Source of the DNA: Astropecten irregularis
Taxonomy: Eukaryota > Echinodermata > Asteroidea > Paxillosida > Astropectinidae
Length of the DNA stretch: 64,000 bases
NCBI GenBank assembly: GCA_963971285.1
Contig: OZ020254.1
Location: 17,948,932-18,012,931 of the forward strand
Direction: 5' to 3'
Positions 24,660 to 35,105 of this stretch are shown here, one piece after another. The translations under genes were made by a program, and so were the position numbers. How positions within the stretch are numbered: the first letter of the stretch is position 1; the number at the start of each line of letters is the position of its first letter. The notes beneath the pieces are model-generated. The model was given only the letters and a program-made list of their open reading frames with translations. It had not been told where the DNA came from and did not search any database.

Positions 24660-27600
24660 CTGTTGGAAAGAAAACAAAAATTCACGAGTAAATAACAAGG
24701 TTGCTGACATGAAAGGTACAGTACTATCATACTTTGGTAAAGTGAGTAGAACAGCTGCGGTCTGTTCATAATTTGATTTGTCATGGAATATGAACAATCC
24801 TGTGAAATTTTCAGCTCAATTGATCATTGAAAATAGTAGAAAACAGTAAAAACTGTTACAATTGTTACGCAAAATTGTGAGTACCCGTAGTTTTAATTTT
24901 GAGGTTTTAATCTCGGAGGTCAAAATTATTTTGGGTCTTTTGTTTTACTCATTTCTAGATAAAAACAGCATTTCAAGCAGAAAATAAATGTTAATGGTGC
25001 GATCGTACCAGGTTTATCTTTATACCCTGTATGTTATAGGTAAATCAGTGAAGATTTCTGTTTTGGATTCCTACCTATAATGGTACCTATAAATATATCT
25101 ACCTGTACACATTATAGAAGCAAAGAAAGCAAAAGAATATATCTGCATTACACAAAGGAGCAAATTAGGAGTGAATTACATTTCTAAAAAAAACATCTCG
25201 GTACAATTTTGACTTTGGCCATATTAATACATGTACTATGATGAATTCAATATTAAAGGTAGCTTTCAGTCCATTAGTAGCTTGTGATATCCCTAATCCC
25301 TGTATTGTCTTGGAACCTTCCTGGATCCACCAACACATAACACTCTGCATTCTGCACAAAAGACATTCTACAAACTTGGACCAAGTTGGCCCAGCAAACT
25401 CAATATTAATATTAAGTTAATACAAGTAATAAACTACTGCAAACTGCTCATCAACCAAAATAATGACCTGAAATATATGAGTAGTATAAATTAGGAGGGC
25501 CTGACGTTTTGATCGTAGCAGGCTTTTCCTTAATAAAGGTAGTATCATACTTTGGTAAGAAACCAAAACAGAAATGTTCACAGATTTATGTATAACTTAC
25601 AGGGTATGAAGATGGTGCTGGTACAAACATACCATTAAAATGTTTCTGTCTGAAATGGTGTAAAACAACTACCGAAAATCTTTTTCATCTTTTAAAAGAT
25701 CAAAAATAAAAGAGAAGACTTAAGAAATACTGTGGGTGTTTTTCACTGTTTTCTCAAAAAGTGGGCACCGTATGGCACTGAAATTTTCACAGATGACTGT
25801 TACTGTATCTGTCTTGATATTTTTTGCCCATGAGTCTGTATTTCTTTGATAAAAACCAAAGTATGATACTACCTTAAAAGGCTAAATGACAAGAGGACAA
25901 CAGGGGAAACATGACCAGGGAAACAGGGAAAGTATGCAATAAGGCTGGGAAACCACAAAGAGAGGATAGAGGTGGGCAAGTGTGGCCAGGGGAAGGGGAC
26001 AAAGGGGTGTGGTGTGGGCGTAGGCAAGATCAAAAGTGGACACTCACAAAGGGATGAAGAAACAAAGTTATTATACATCTTGCAGGCTCTGATGTCCCGT
26101 GAGTCAGCCAGAGAAAGCTAGATATGGATCCTGAGATGGACCCTGAGATGGTTCCTGAGATGGATCCTGAGATGGATCCTGAGATGGATCCTGAGATGGA
26201 TCCTGAGATGGATCCTGAGATGGATCCTGAGATGGATCCTGAGATGGATCCTGAGATGGATCCTGAGATGGATCCTGAGATGGATCCTGAGATGGATCCT
26301 GAGATGGATCCTGAGATGGATCCTGAGATGGATCCTGAGATGGATCCTGAGATGGATCCTGAGATGGATCCTGAGATGGATCCTGAGATGGATCCTGAGA
26401 TGGATCCTGAGATGGATCCTGAGATGGATCCTGAGATGGATCCTGAGATGGATCCTGAGATGGATCCTGAGATGGAATGGTTTGACAGGGATGCCTACCT
26501 TTGGCTTCTTTGATCTTGCTCCTCTCCGCTGCTCTCTGCTCCTTGGACACATTGGATTTCAGTCCCAGAGCTCCGCTGACCAGCCGTCTGGCCGTGGCTG
26601 CAGAGGTCTCCGGTCGAGGCTTGGATGGCAGGAGAAACTCTTGGCAATGTCTGGCCTTCATCTTTGCTTCTCTCGACGCAAGGAGAAGAGGGCGAGTGCG
26701 GAACATCGGATTGGACATGCTCAGAGCATCTTGAGCTGGATAAAAGAATAATACCAAAGACTGTACATATAGGGCTGCTACTTGCCACAGAAATGTGGCC
26801 ATGGCACTAGAGAAACTTAAAATAGTGAGCTGTGTTCAAAAGCCTGTTTTGTACCAGTGGTCTCCATATTTTTGTTAAGTTAAAGGTAACTTCATTCTTG
26901 TGTATTTGTCGAAGAAATGCAAATTCAAGGGCACAAATAAGTTAAGAAAGATACAGTTACCGTCAACTGTGAAATTCCCAGTCCCATACAGTGCCCACTT
27001 TTTGAGAAAACAGTGAAAAACACCCACTGTATTTTTCAATCTTTTCACAGGATTTTAGATCTTCCGTGGACCAAAATTGCCTTTTGGTCAATTGGTTTTA
27101 CTCTTTTCTGGATAAATGCAGCATTTCAGATGGAAAAATTTTAATGGCATGTTTGTACCATCACCATCTTTATACCCTGTAAGTAATAGGTAAATCTGTA
27201 AAGATTTCTGTTTCGGTATGCTACCAAAGTATGATACTACCTTTAAAAATTATGATGGATGGAGATGATTTGAGAGTCAGAGGAAACTGACCGATCTCCT
27301 GGATAAAAAAAAACATTTCTTACCAACTATCCCCGTGGGAAATATTGCCAATGCATGTGTGTCATCAATCCACTTAATGTCCATCTCTTTGGTTCTGAAG
27401 AAAACAAAGGAAATTTAGAAAAATGCATACAATGAGCTACATGTTATTTACCCATTCCACATGTCTAACATGTCTAAACTTCATACAGTGGAACGCCGAA
27501 CACCGAACAAACTGAATAACGAACACCACGGGATGCACAAAATTAATCCGGCATAGCTATCGTTTCAGAAGCCAGTGGTGTTCGGTGGCCATTTTGATAA

Positions 27601-30600
27601 AGCGCCCTCTTTTCCAATGAAGTGCGCCCTCTTTTGAATTACAAGCATTCAAGCAGCTTTTGATTTACAGAGTTTTACTTCTAGTTTCCATGAAATCTTT
27701 TGATCGGTTACTTTTGTGCACAAACATTAGGAGCCAAGGATAATGTTCTGTATAGCCGAATGTTTGGTAAAGTGACGTTCAATAGGGTAACACTGGAATT
27801 TTCATCTGAAAGAGGTTTAACAGTGATACTAACTTCATATTGCTGAAGCCCATGATCAAATCCTGCGTCTTGAAGTCAGCTGGGAAGTCAAACACTTCAA
27901 TGACGTGCTCAAACTCTACAAGAAAGAAAGTACATGGATCCTTAACCCATTAATAATAATAATTAAGGCATTTATAAGAAGGGTATCACAAAGCTTTACA
28001 CTATTATCATCCCAGGTCATCGGGCCCGTTTACATTCCTGAAACAATCTCAGCTCCCTGGGGAGTATACAGCCAGCAGCTGCCTGCAAACATGCAGGGCT
28101 AATCAAGCACACAAAGCCATCTCTACCCTCACAGGTACCCATTTACACCTAGGTGAAGAGGACCAATATGTTACAAAGCATCTCGCCTAAGGACACAAGC
28201 ACCACTATCCCATGGCTGGATTTGAACCCACAATCTGTACGGATTGACCACAAGACTTTGAGTTCAACATGCCAGACCATTAGGCAACAGCACTTCACAT
28301 TGAGCAGGGGTTTCTATTTTGCTTCGTCTTTACCGGCCTCATTATCAGCCACCTGTCAAATAGGGGCCAATCAGGTCATCTGGCTGGGCCATGTGTACAG
28401 GGAGTTCTGCGTACATAATTAGGGCACATACATGTATTGACATATTACCTGAATAGTCTGTGTTGTCTTTAGGCTGATAGTTGTAATAATCCTTCTTAGA
28501 TTGCTTGACAGATACCTGAACATTCCCGACACCTTCAGAAAGCTTTTAAGGACAAACATGTAAATACAAACATTAAAAAGAAAAGTGCTTTTGTGAAAGT
28601 AGGTACACTGTACTATGCTGGACTGATCAAAAATGGAATTTTGGAAGAGAGCAAATTTATTTCAAACCATAAAACTAACCTTTGAAACGCTATATATTTG
28701 ATGTTTCCAATTAAAAAAAAACCATACAGATTACAGTTCAACTTCAAGTTCCCATTGTCATAAAAAATCAGTCAGTTTCCCTTGTTATTTTGATGATTAA
28801 GTTCCAATTGTGGTTGATTTTAGTTACTGCAAGTAAAGTTAATGTTGAAATATGCATGATTTTATAGTGTCATACCAATTGATTTTGGCCGAGGTATCCT
28901 CCCATTTTACCACGGTGACAAAGGCTTTGATAGTAATTCCATCAAAGATGCTAACCATTGAGCATTATGTCTGTATCCTGTGATACCTGTCCTTGACAAT
29001 GAAGGGATAGCAAAGTTAACAATCATGTGGTCGATTTCACCAAACTCTTTGGAACTTACTATCAATCGTAGGGCTTTTGATGCATTGAAGCCCTACGTGG
29101 GATAGGCCCCCTACGATGAGTTATCCTTCGTATTAAAATCAAGTTACGAGCGATCGCAGGGCTTCGTGAAATCGACCCATGGAGGGATACACTTTTGAAT
29201 AGAATGATTCCATCTTAAATTACCTCTTCCATCTCCTCCTGTTTGAGACAATCTCCGCTCTCATCAAACATTGTATCCCAGTCGTCATCATCTGCCTCGC
29301 CACTTTTGTCTTTACCGTCATCGTCTCCATTTGCATTGTCGAGTTCAGAGACGTCAGGATCTGCGTCTATGACTGGCGCCTCTTCCTTGCATAGTTCAAT
29401 CTCAGTCTGTTGGTCTTCATCGGGAATGCCTGCTTCCTGGTTAGGTGACCTCTGCGTCTCCTTGCAGATATCTGTGTCGTCTCTTGATGGAGCGATGTCT
29501 GTCGAGGAGCTCTCTGGGAGCAAGGTGTTGCTCGGTGGATTGTTTGCGGTGAGGTTTGAGACATCATCACTTGATGGAGGAACAGATTTGCCAGCAGGGG
29601 GCTCTGGTTGCAAGCTGTTGGAATCGACATCACCTGCATTTGCACTGACACTTGCTACTGCATTTGGGTCCAAATCCGTACAAATTCCGAGAGTCACTAA
29701 CTTCTCTGCTTTTTCTTGGGAATTAGCAGATGCCTCATCGACGGCTATGTTTTGTTCAGGTGTATCACAAGCCTCTGTGGTTCTACAAAGTGATTCACTG
29801 GTTGATGCATCTCCACTCTCGTTTCCATCCTTCTGAATATTGCTGTTAGTCCAGGCACTTGGATGATTCCTTGCATTTTGACATTCTCCTACAATATCTA
29901 CATCTTGTTTAACCTTATTGCTATCTGTTGTTGCATTGTCATTATGTGCTTGAGTCACATCCTGTTCTGTCACAGTGTTACCTTCGTTGGGTTCAGCATC
30001 TGTTTTATCCTTAGATTCTATTGCGGATTCATTCTGACGTGACACAGAACCTACTCTGACTTCACTTGTTTCAAGTTCTTGTACCCTGGCTTGCATCTCT
30101 GCTGGTGATGTTTCAAGGGATGCGTCATCATCAGGGTTGACGGGAATCAATTTGCCATGAACGGTAAGCCTTGTTCCCGTCGGATGACACATCAAGTCTC
30201 TGTCATCACAGTCTATCTCGTCCCAATCTTCTGGGACTGGGGAAGCGTTCTTCTTTTGCGAAAGCTCAGACTGTCCAGGAAGCTTCTTCTCTGCATGTTG
30301 ACTTCTGCCGTCCACTGAGCTCTGACTGTCTCCTGATTGTACGGAATCCAGATTCTGCTTGATGAGGTGACCTTCCTCTCCAGAGGTCTTACTAGTCTTG
30401 ACGTCATCCCTGAGAGGTCTTGGAACGTATCGTTGCTGTTCTCGTCTCCTACCATGCTTCCCTTTGTTCTGCTCTGCCTTCTCTTTAGCCTCCTTGCCTT
30501 CGTCACCTTCACCATCTGTTGACGCTTTCCTTTCTCTCTGCTGCTTTCCCTTATTGCCTTCCCGCCCTCTTTTTTTCTCATTTCGTCTCGGCTGCTGTTT

Positions 30601-33600
30601 CGTGCCCGGCGCAGATATTCTGGTCGCAGACTGATCCTCCTCTGGTTTATCAACGGCCTTGACATCTTTCTGACTATTGGCTGTTGATTCTGCGGTGGGT
30701 GCATTGTGTCTCCGCCCTTTAGGCACATACAGCTCTTGCGGAGCCCTCTTTGATTTCCTGCACATGAGAATCAAGAAAAGGTTTTGAATGAATCAGCAAA
30801 GGAATTATTACACACTTCAAGCTTAACTGTTTGGATGTACTCCACCTAGATGGTGAAGTTATTATAATGGGAGACTTTTGGAGAGTCGGTCTTGAGTCAA
30901 CAGCACATGTGCACGCACGCTCAATACAACGGGCGCATGCTCACAATTGCGCAAGCATGGTTTGCGCGTGCGCTGTTGACTCAAGACCGACTCTCCAAAA
31001 GTCTCCCATTGGCATATCATCGGTGTCAAGGGATAAACTGTCTGCATGCTGAGCGTATCACTGCGTGTGGAAGACCAAAAAGGACCTGATACATCACACC
31101 ATGCAAAGGTGCATAATGCATATTCTGGAGACGCTAACGCGCTATGGTAATTCACTGGTTGTGAAATTGACGACCAAAATGTACGCATTTTTATATGTAT
31201 GGTATCCTATCTCAGTCTCGTGCATATTTGCCAACTTCCACGGCTGACAATAATGAATACCTGACTATTCATTCTGGTAAGATGAAAAGTTGTCGTTGGT
31301 GGCGCTATGTTATATATACAGTGGATTTTTCATTATTGCAAGTTGATGCACAGTATAGCTCGAAAATAAACTGGAAAACTAAACTTCGATTTACCTTTTC
31401 TGGTTGATGAAAGTTGGTTTTTATGCTAATCATTATATTAAATTATATTTACATCTTGTGCTCCAAGGTGCAAGATTAATATTTCCTGGGCCATTCCCTC
31501 GTTCCTATTTTCATAAGGGATTTAAAGGTCAGATCATACTTTGGTTTTTGTCAAAGAAATGCAGATTTATGGGGAAAATTTCAAGGAAGATACAGTAACA
31601 GTCATCTGTGAAAATTCAGTCCCATACGGTGCCCACCGTATTTACTGGTTTTACTCTTTTCTGGATAAATACAGCATTTCAGACAGAAACAAATAATGGT
31701 ATGCTTCTACCATTACCATATCTTTATACCCTTAAGTTACAGGTAAATCTGTGAGGATGGATGAGGCTGTTTCGGTATGCTACCAAAGTATATACAGTAT
31801 GAGATACTGATGGTACACTTTAAAAGTACTATCATACTTTGGTAGCGGGTGCCAGTCAACTCGGTCCGTAACCAACTCGTAACTGTCTGCATGCTGAGCG
31901 TATCACTGCGTGTGGAAGACCAATAAGGACCTGATACATCACACCATGCATGCGCATAGCATGATGAAAATTGGTCCATTTTATTGCCGCGCTGATTTGT
32001 TTATGTCCTGTCTGTCTGTACCACACGCTCCGTATCGTGTACTGCAGTATAATTATATACGTATGGTTTCGTAACGCCAGACAGTTGAGCTCGTGTTCGT
32101 TGCATGCCTAGCTGACCGGTTTCATCATCTGGTCAGCTCGGTACGCCAGACAGTTGAGCTTGTGACACCGGGTAGTAATTATTTATGCCTCTATATCACG
32201 TACCGCTGTATATACATGTATGTATAGTTTTGTAACACCAGTTGAGCCTGTGTTCATTGTGTGCCTAACTGACCGGTTTTGTCATTCGGTGAGCAAGGCA
32301 ATTGAGCTTGTGACATGGGTAGTAATTATTTATGCATGCCTTTATTGATTCTGTTCCAAACTGTTGATGAACAAGCCACACATAATTATAATAGCCTTGT
32401 ATGCCATGCATGGACCGGACAATAGTACAAACCTGTTCTTGTCTTTAGACTGATGGACATCGTGGGAGTCCACAGCATGCTCAGATGATTCCATCGTCAC
32501 CTCTTTGGCCTTTACTCTGTTTCCTTCTTGTCTCTCTCTTCCAAACAGACCCCAAGAAGACCCCTCTTCCTTCACTCTGTCAGTGTCCTCTTGCTTCCAG
32601 GTCTTTGCGTTGATACCACAGGCTGCCTGAGGCTCAGTCTCTAGACCCCTCTTCCTTGAAATGGGAGCTTGAGACGGATCCTTAGACCTAAGAAATTTGA
32701 CAAGAATGCATCAATTCAGAGAGATGCAACTGGCCTATGCCTAATTGAAATTGAAAATGGATGTCTATGTTTAACATAGGCATCCATTTTCAATTTCAAT
32801 TAACATAATGTTAAAAAAAAACATAATTAAAGTAAGGGTACAAATTGTCTTAATTTCTTACTTCTACGTATACAACATGCAATTTTACATATGGTCTACT
32901 AAGTTTTGGCTAATTTTAACCTAAAGTTGACCCTCAGGCTTGGCCCTATACACTTCGTCAAAATTAAAAGATATTCTGTGCGAAGATCTGTCTACCTGAG
33001 ATGGTTGGGACAGACGACTGTCCGTCGGTCGTCTCCTTGTCCGATAGAGAAACTGACAAGCTGAGGATACTCTTCGACGGCTTGATGGATCAGAAACCGG
33101 TAGTAACTGGTGACGGCCGGAAACACAAATACGCTAATAAGAAAATATCATACAATTATGAATGATTACTCACGCACACAAGCAAAAAGAGTTAAGTGAA
33201 AACAAATATTTCATGTACATTACTCAATACCAGTAATAAACTGCTGCAAACTGCTCATCAGCCAAAATAATGACCTGAAATTTATAAAATGTTTGGAGTA
33301 AGGGGCGCCTGACGCTATGTGTCTGACTAATGACTATGACTTAAAATATTTACAAGTAACGTTAATAAAATTCAACATGTTTTATATTGGTAACAAACCA
33401 AAACAGAAATGTTCACAGATTTAAATCTTTCAGGGTATGACGATGGTGCTGGCACTGCTGGTACTGGCAGAAACATACCGTTAACAAATTTCTGCCTGAA
33501 ATTTTTTTGGGTATTTTTTCCAGAAAGAGTAAAACCAAACACCAAAACCATTTTGGATCTTGGCAAGATAAAAAATGTGTCCTAACCCCGGGTTTTCGCT

Positions 33601-34126
33601 ATTTTGTCGTGACTCGGATGTCCGATTTAACTCACATTTTCACAGGCTAGTAGTATAATTTATAGTTATTATTTGGGGTTCCTGAGGTTTAGTACACTCA
33701 GGTTAGCTGTCAATTTGGGTGAGTAGAAGCTAACAGGTAATTTACCTAGCAGCTAACCTGAGTGTAGGCCTACTAAACCTCAGGAACCCCTATTATTTCA
33801 TGTACATCATCATGCTGCTAGAGCTAGATTAGACAAAGTGTGAATGTTGTTCTGTCACCTTTACCAGCGTTGTAGTACACACCCATTGAGTTGTAAACTA
33901 CAAAAGCGGTGGTGGTAGGCCGTAGGCATAGACCGCAGGGATTAGGCCTAGGGCTAGGCCTACCACTAACGTTAGCACTACTCCACTCATGCCAATATTA
34001 ACAGTTAACGCGACATTAATTAATTAGGCTAACTCTGCTTAATTAAATTACCTCTTTTCAATGTCAGGATCTTCTTCTGATGCCAAGAATTCCTCAATAT
34101 CAGCATGCACAAGATCTAGGAACTGA
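24604..34126 (-). CDS. R3HCC1L: R3HCC1/R3HCC1L-type RNA-binding protein (9 coding exons, start not found)
   Basis: Exons, 5' to 3': 34126-34052, 33133-32996, 32687-32433, 30757-29224, 28515-28449, 27915-27834, 27394-27324, 26735-26499, 24659-24604. All borders are GT..AG and all phases join, giving about 838 residues. N-terminal R3H domain (FPAVTSYYRFLIH, FSIGQGDDRRTVVC), which binds single-stranded nucleic acid in this family. Then ELYVPKGRR, the signature of R3HCC1L and similar to exon-junction-complex binding motifs. Then a ~450-residue acidic, Glu/Asp/Ser-rich region ending WDTMFDESGDCL, an RRM-like domain (FEHVIEVFDFPADF, IKWIDDTHALAIF) and a charged helical tail (KPRPETSAATARRL, RRMEKRQQEDIWDG). 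Vertebrates split these features between R3HCC1 and R3HCC1L (from memory), so this may be the pre-duplication form. The initiator ATG must lie upstream; no in-frame ATG precedes exon 1 before a stop. Confidence 0.88.
24711..25090. repeat. TTAA-1 family MITE, subfamily B, in terminal intron
   Basis: Starts GTACTATCATACTTTGGTAA about 50 bp upstream of the last R3HCC1-type exon. The interior (GAACAGCTGCGGTCTGTTC, GATTTGTCATGGAATATGAA) matches the copy at 61,236. The right end is decayed. Confidence 0.65.
25533..25877. repeat. TTAA-1 family MITE
   Basis: AAAGGTAGTATCATACTTTG to CAAAGTATGATACTACCT plus TTAA; internal GATCTTTTAAAAGATC-like palindrome. Close to the 4,944 copy. Confidence 0.75.
26128..26475. 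repeat. 12-bp minisatellite (GGATCCTGAGAT)n
   Basis: About 29 tandem, nearly perfect 12-mers; the few variants (GGACCCTGAGAT, GGTTCCTGAGAT) are at the left edge. It starts about 24 bp inside the last R3HCC1-type intron on the minus strand. The unit length is a multiple of 3 and stop-free in several frames, producing spurious SQDP, MDPE and IHLR repeats. Confidence 0.92.
26499..26735 (-). CDS. R3HCC1L: R3HCC1-type gene, conserved C-terminal exon
   Basis: Encodes AQDALSMSNPMFRTRPLLLA, then SKPRPETSAATARRLVSGAL, aligning to human ERPETSAALARRLVISALG. Ends at donor CCAAAG|GTAGGC. The frame happens to stay open past the donor into a minisatellite, giving a false SQDP-repeat C-terminus that should not be annotated. 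Confidence 0.9.
26880..27246. repeat. TTAA-1 family MITE, complete copy
   Basis: TTAA plus AGGTAACTTCATTCTTG on the left; CCAAAGTATGATACTACCT plus TTAA on the right. Sits in the intron between the RRM-like exon b and the next exon. Confidence 0.78.
27324..27394 (-). CDS. R3HCC1L: R3HCC1-type gene, RRM-like exon b
   Basis: Encodes MDIKWIDDTHALAIFPTGIV, matching human DIKWVDDTHALGVFSSPIT (RNP1-like strand). Acceptor GTTTTCTTCAG, donor AGTTG|GTAAGA. Confidence 0.9.
27490..27790. repeat. Repeat with GGAACGCCGAACACCGAAC end
   Basis: AGTGGAACGCCGAACACCG resembles AGTGGGACGCCACTAAAACG at 62,905, and TAAAGTGACGTTC / TATAGCGGCGTCC resemble each other at the other ends. Both copies are intronic. Likely an old DNA element. 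Confidence 0.4.
27834..27915 (-). CDS. R3HCC1L: R3HCC1-type gene, RRM-like exon a
   Basis: Encodes FEHVIEVFDFPADFKTQDLI, the first strand and helix of the RRM-like domain; human R3HCC1L has FPHVIEIYDFPQEF. Acceptor CTTTCTTGTAG, donor ATGAA|GTTAGT. Confidence 0.9.
27950..28310 (-). repeat. tRNA-derived SINE, family B
   Basis: Reverse-complement copy: CCCTGGGGAGTATAC, GGTACCCATTTACACC and AACCCACAATC (inverse B-box region) lie in the expected order. Located in an intron of the R3HCC1-type gene. Confidence 0.8.
28449..28515 (-). CDS. R3HCC1L: R3HCC1-type gene, short exon before the RRM-like domain
   Basis: Encodes VSVKQSKKDYYNYQPKDNT; the DYYN word is conserved with human R3HCC1L. Acceptor AATGTTCAG, donor TTCAG|GTAATA. 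Too short for routine ORF callers. Confidence 0.85.
29029..29178. repeat. MITE, GGTCGATTTCACC-type, copy 1
   Basis: The ends GGTCGATTTCACCAAACT and CTTCGTGAAATCGACC are inverted repeats of a ~150-bp element. The second copy at 56,624 also lies in an intron (of IDUA). Confidence 0.82.
29224..30757 (-). CDS. R3HCC1L: R3HCC1-type gene, large acidic exon
   Basis: Acceptor TTGATTCTCATGTGCAG, donor GAAGAG|GTAATT, 1,534 nt. Opens with KSKRAPQELYVPKGRR, then a basic Arg/Lys/Glu segment, then about 350 acidic, Ser/Asn-rich residues, ending in WDTMFDESGDCLKQEEMEE. The human R3HCC1L counterpart has WESMFNDDGDCL at the same place. Expected to be intrinsically disordered. Several long antisense frames here are shadows. 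Confidence 0.9.
30866..31010. repeat. Near-perfect 145-bp hairpin element
   Basis: The arms AATGGGAGACTTTTGGAGAG...and the inverse CTCTCCAAAAGTCTCCCATT pair, continuing through TCGGTCTTGAGTCAACAGC and a CG-rich loop. A decayed half copy lies at 54,920-54,990. In the intron upstream of the large R3HCC1-type exon. Confidence 0.85.
31108..31860 (+). repeat. Direct segmental duplication, copy 1
   Basis: Shares long stretches with 34,412-35,105: CATAATGCATATTCTGGAGA, GTCGTTGGTGGCGCTATGTT, CGATTTACCTTTTCTGGTTG, CCTCGTTCCTATTTTCATAA. Both copies carry a TTAA-1 MITE at the same internal site. An additional short block (CTGTCTGCATGCTGAGCGTA) at 31,035 recurs at 31,884. Confidence 0.85.
32035..32345 (+). 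repeat. Tandem duplication, ~160-bp unit
   Basis: The order GTTGAGC..TGTTCATTG or TGTTCGTTG, CTAACTGACCGGTTT or CTAGCTGACCGGTTT, TTGTGACA..GGGTAGTAATTATTTATGC occurs twice. Confidence 0.65.
32433..32687 (-). CDS. R3HCC1L: R3HCC1-type gene, linker exon
   Basis: Acceptor AAATTTCTTAG; donor AACAG|GTTTGT. Encodes 84 mostly charged residues without a known domain (for example SRKRGLETEPQAA, SSEHAVDSHDVHQSKDKNR). Links the R3H domain to the YVPKGRR motif. Confidence 0.8.
32743..32801. repeat. Perfect short hairpin
   Basis: AATTGAAATTGAAAATGGAT pairs with ATCCATTTTCAATTTCAATT around a loop containing GTTTAAC. No flanking duplication noticed. Confidence 0.8.
32996..33133 (-). CDS. R3HCC1L: R3HCC1-type gene, R3H-domain exon
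   Basis: Acceptor TTTTCTTATTAG and donor ATCTCAG|GTAGAC. Encodes most of the R3H domain, including the R-x3-H-type RFLIH and the RRTVVCPNHLR end. Phase 2 in, phase 2 out. Confidence 0.85.
33390..33660. repeat. TTAA-1-related fragment
   Basis: Matches family interior (CCAAAACAGAAATGTTCACA, GAAACATACCGTTAAC, TCCGATTTAACTCACATTTT) without intact ends. Confidence 0.55.
33667..33798. repeat. 116-bp hAT-type MITE with intact 8-bp target duplication
   Basis: TATTATTT directly flanks both sides (33,667-33,674 and 33,791-33,798). The arms GGGGTTCCTGAGGTTTAGTA and the inverse CTAAACCTCAGGAACCCC pair almost perfectly. An 8-bp duplication is characteristic of hAT transposons. Confidence 0.88.
34052..34126 (-). 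CDS. R3HCC1L: R3HCC1-type gene, first recognised exon (start of R3H region)
   Basis: Encodes QFLDLVHADIEEFLASEEDP and the lead-in to the R3H domain; donor GAAAAGAG|GTAATT. The acceptor is uncertain: GTCGATAG (edge 34,126) is used here, but CATACTAG (edge 34,175) is also open and would accept the phase of the exon at 36,895-36,997. Confidence 0.7.
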
Positions 34127-34411
34127 CTATCGACACCAGTTAAATATCTGTTATCAATAATGTACGCCAGCTTTACTAGTATGAATATGATGGACAGCTC
34201 TGGACAAAGACCTAATCAAAGTGATCAGAAATAAAGTTTACTTTCCACACTCTCACAATCGCAGTTCGCACGTAACTTTCATCTCAACCACTAGAACTGG
34301 AAAATATTCAACAACAATTCGACGTCACAGAAAAAGTATGAATTATGCATTAAAACTTACGTTTCCCCTATGCAAGAGAGATATTGTGCAAAGCGTTTAT
34401 TGGCTTTAAAA

Positions 34412-35105
34412 AAGGTACATAATGCATATTCTGGAGACGCTTATGTGCTATATTGGTAATTCACTGGTTGTGAAATTGACGACCAAAATGTACGCATTTT
34501 TATATGTATGGTATCCCATCTCAGTCCCGTGTATATTTGGCAACTTCCACGGCTAACAATAATGTATACCTGACTAGTCATTCTGGTACGATGAAAGTTG
34601 TCGTTGGTGGCGCTATGTTACCTCGAAAATAAACTGGAAAACTAAACTTCGATTTACCTTTTCTGGTTGATGAAAGTTGGTTTTTATGCTAATCATTATA
34701 TTAAATTATATTTACATTTTGTGCTCCAATGTGCAAGATAAATATTTCCTGGGAAATTCCCTCGTTCCTATTTTCATAAGGGAATTATAGGTCATATCAT
34801 ACTTTGGTTTTTGTCAAAGAAATACAGATTCATGGGCAAAAATATCAAGGAAGATACAGTAACAGTCATCTGTGAAAATTCAGTCCCATACGGTGCACCT
34901 CCGTATTTACTGGTTTTACTCTTTTCTTGATAAATACAGCATTTCAGACAAAAAAAATAATGGTATGTTTCTACCATCACCATCTCTTTATACCCTAAAG
35001 TTACAGGTAAATCTGTGAGGATGGATGAGGCAGTTTCGGTATGCTACCAAAGTACAGTATGATACTGATGGTACACTTTAAAAGCACTATCATACTTTGG
35101 TAGCA
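34412..35105 (+). repeat. Direct segmental duplication, copy 2
   Basis: Second copy of the 31,108-31,860 segment, about 3.3 kb away and lying just upstream of the first recognised R3HCC1-type exon. It includes the nested TTAA-1 MITE (from about 34,780). Confidence 0.85.

Noticed and set aside
26124..26513. Frames giving MDPEMDPE and IHLRIHLR repeats
   Set aside because: Antisense or shifted readings of the 12-bp minisatellite; the only real coding sequence nearby is the minus-strand exon ending at 26,499.
29243..29836. Plus-strand 197-residue Ser-rich frame
   Set aside because: Antisense shadow of the large R3HCC1-type exon, whose minus-strand frame has conserved motifs.
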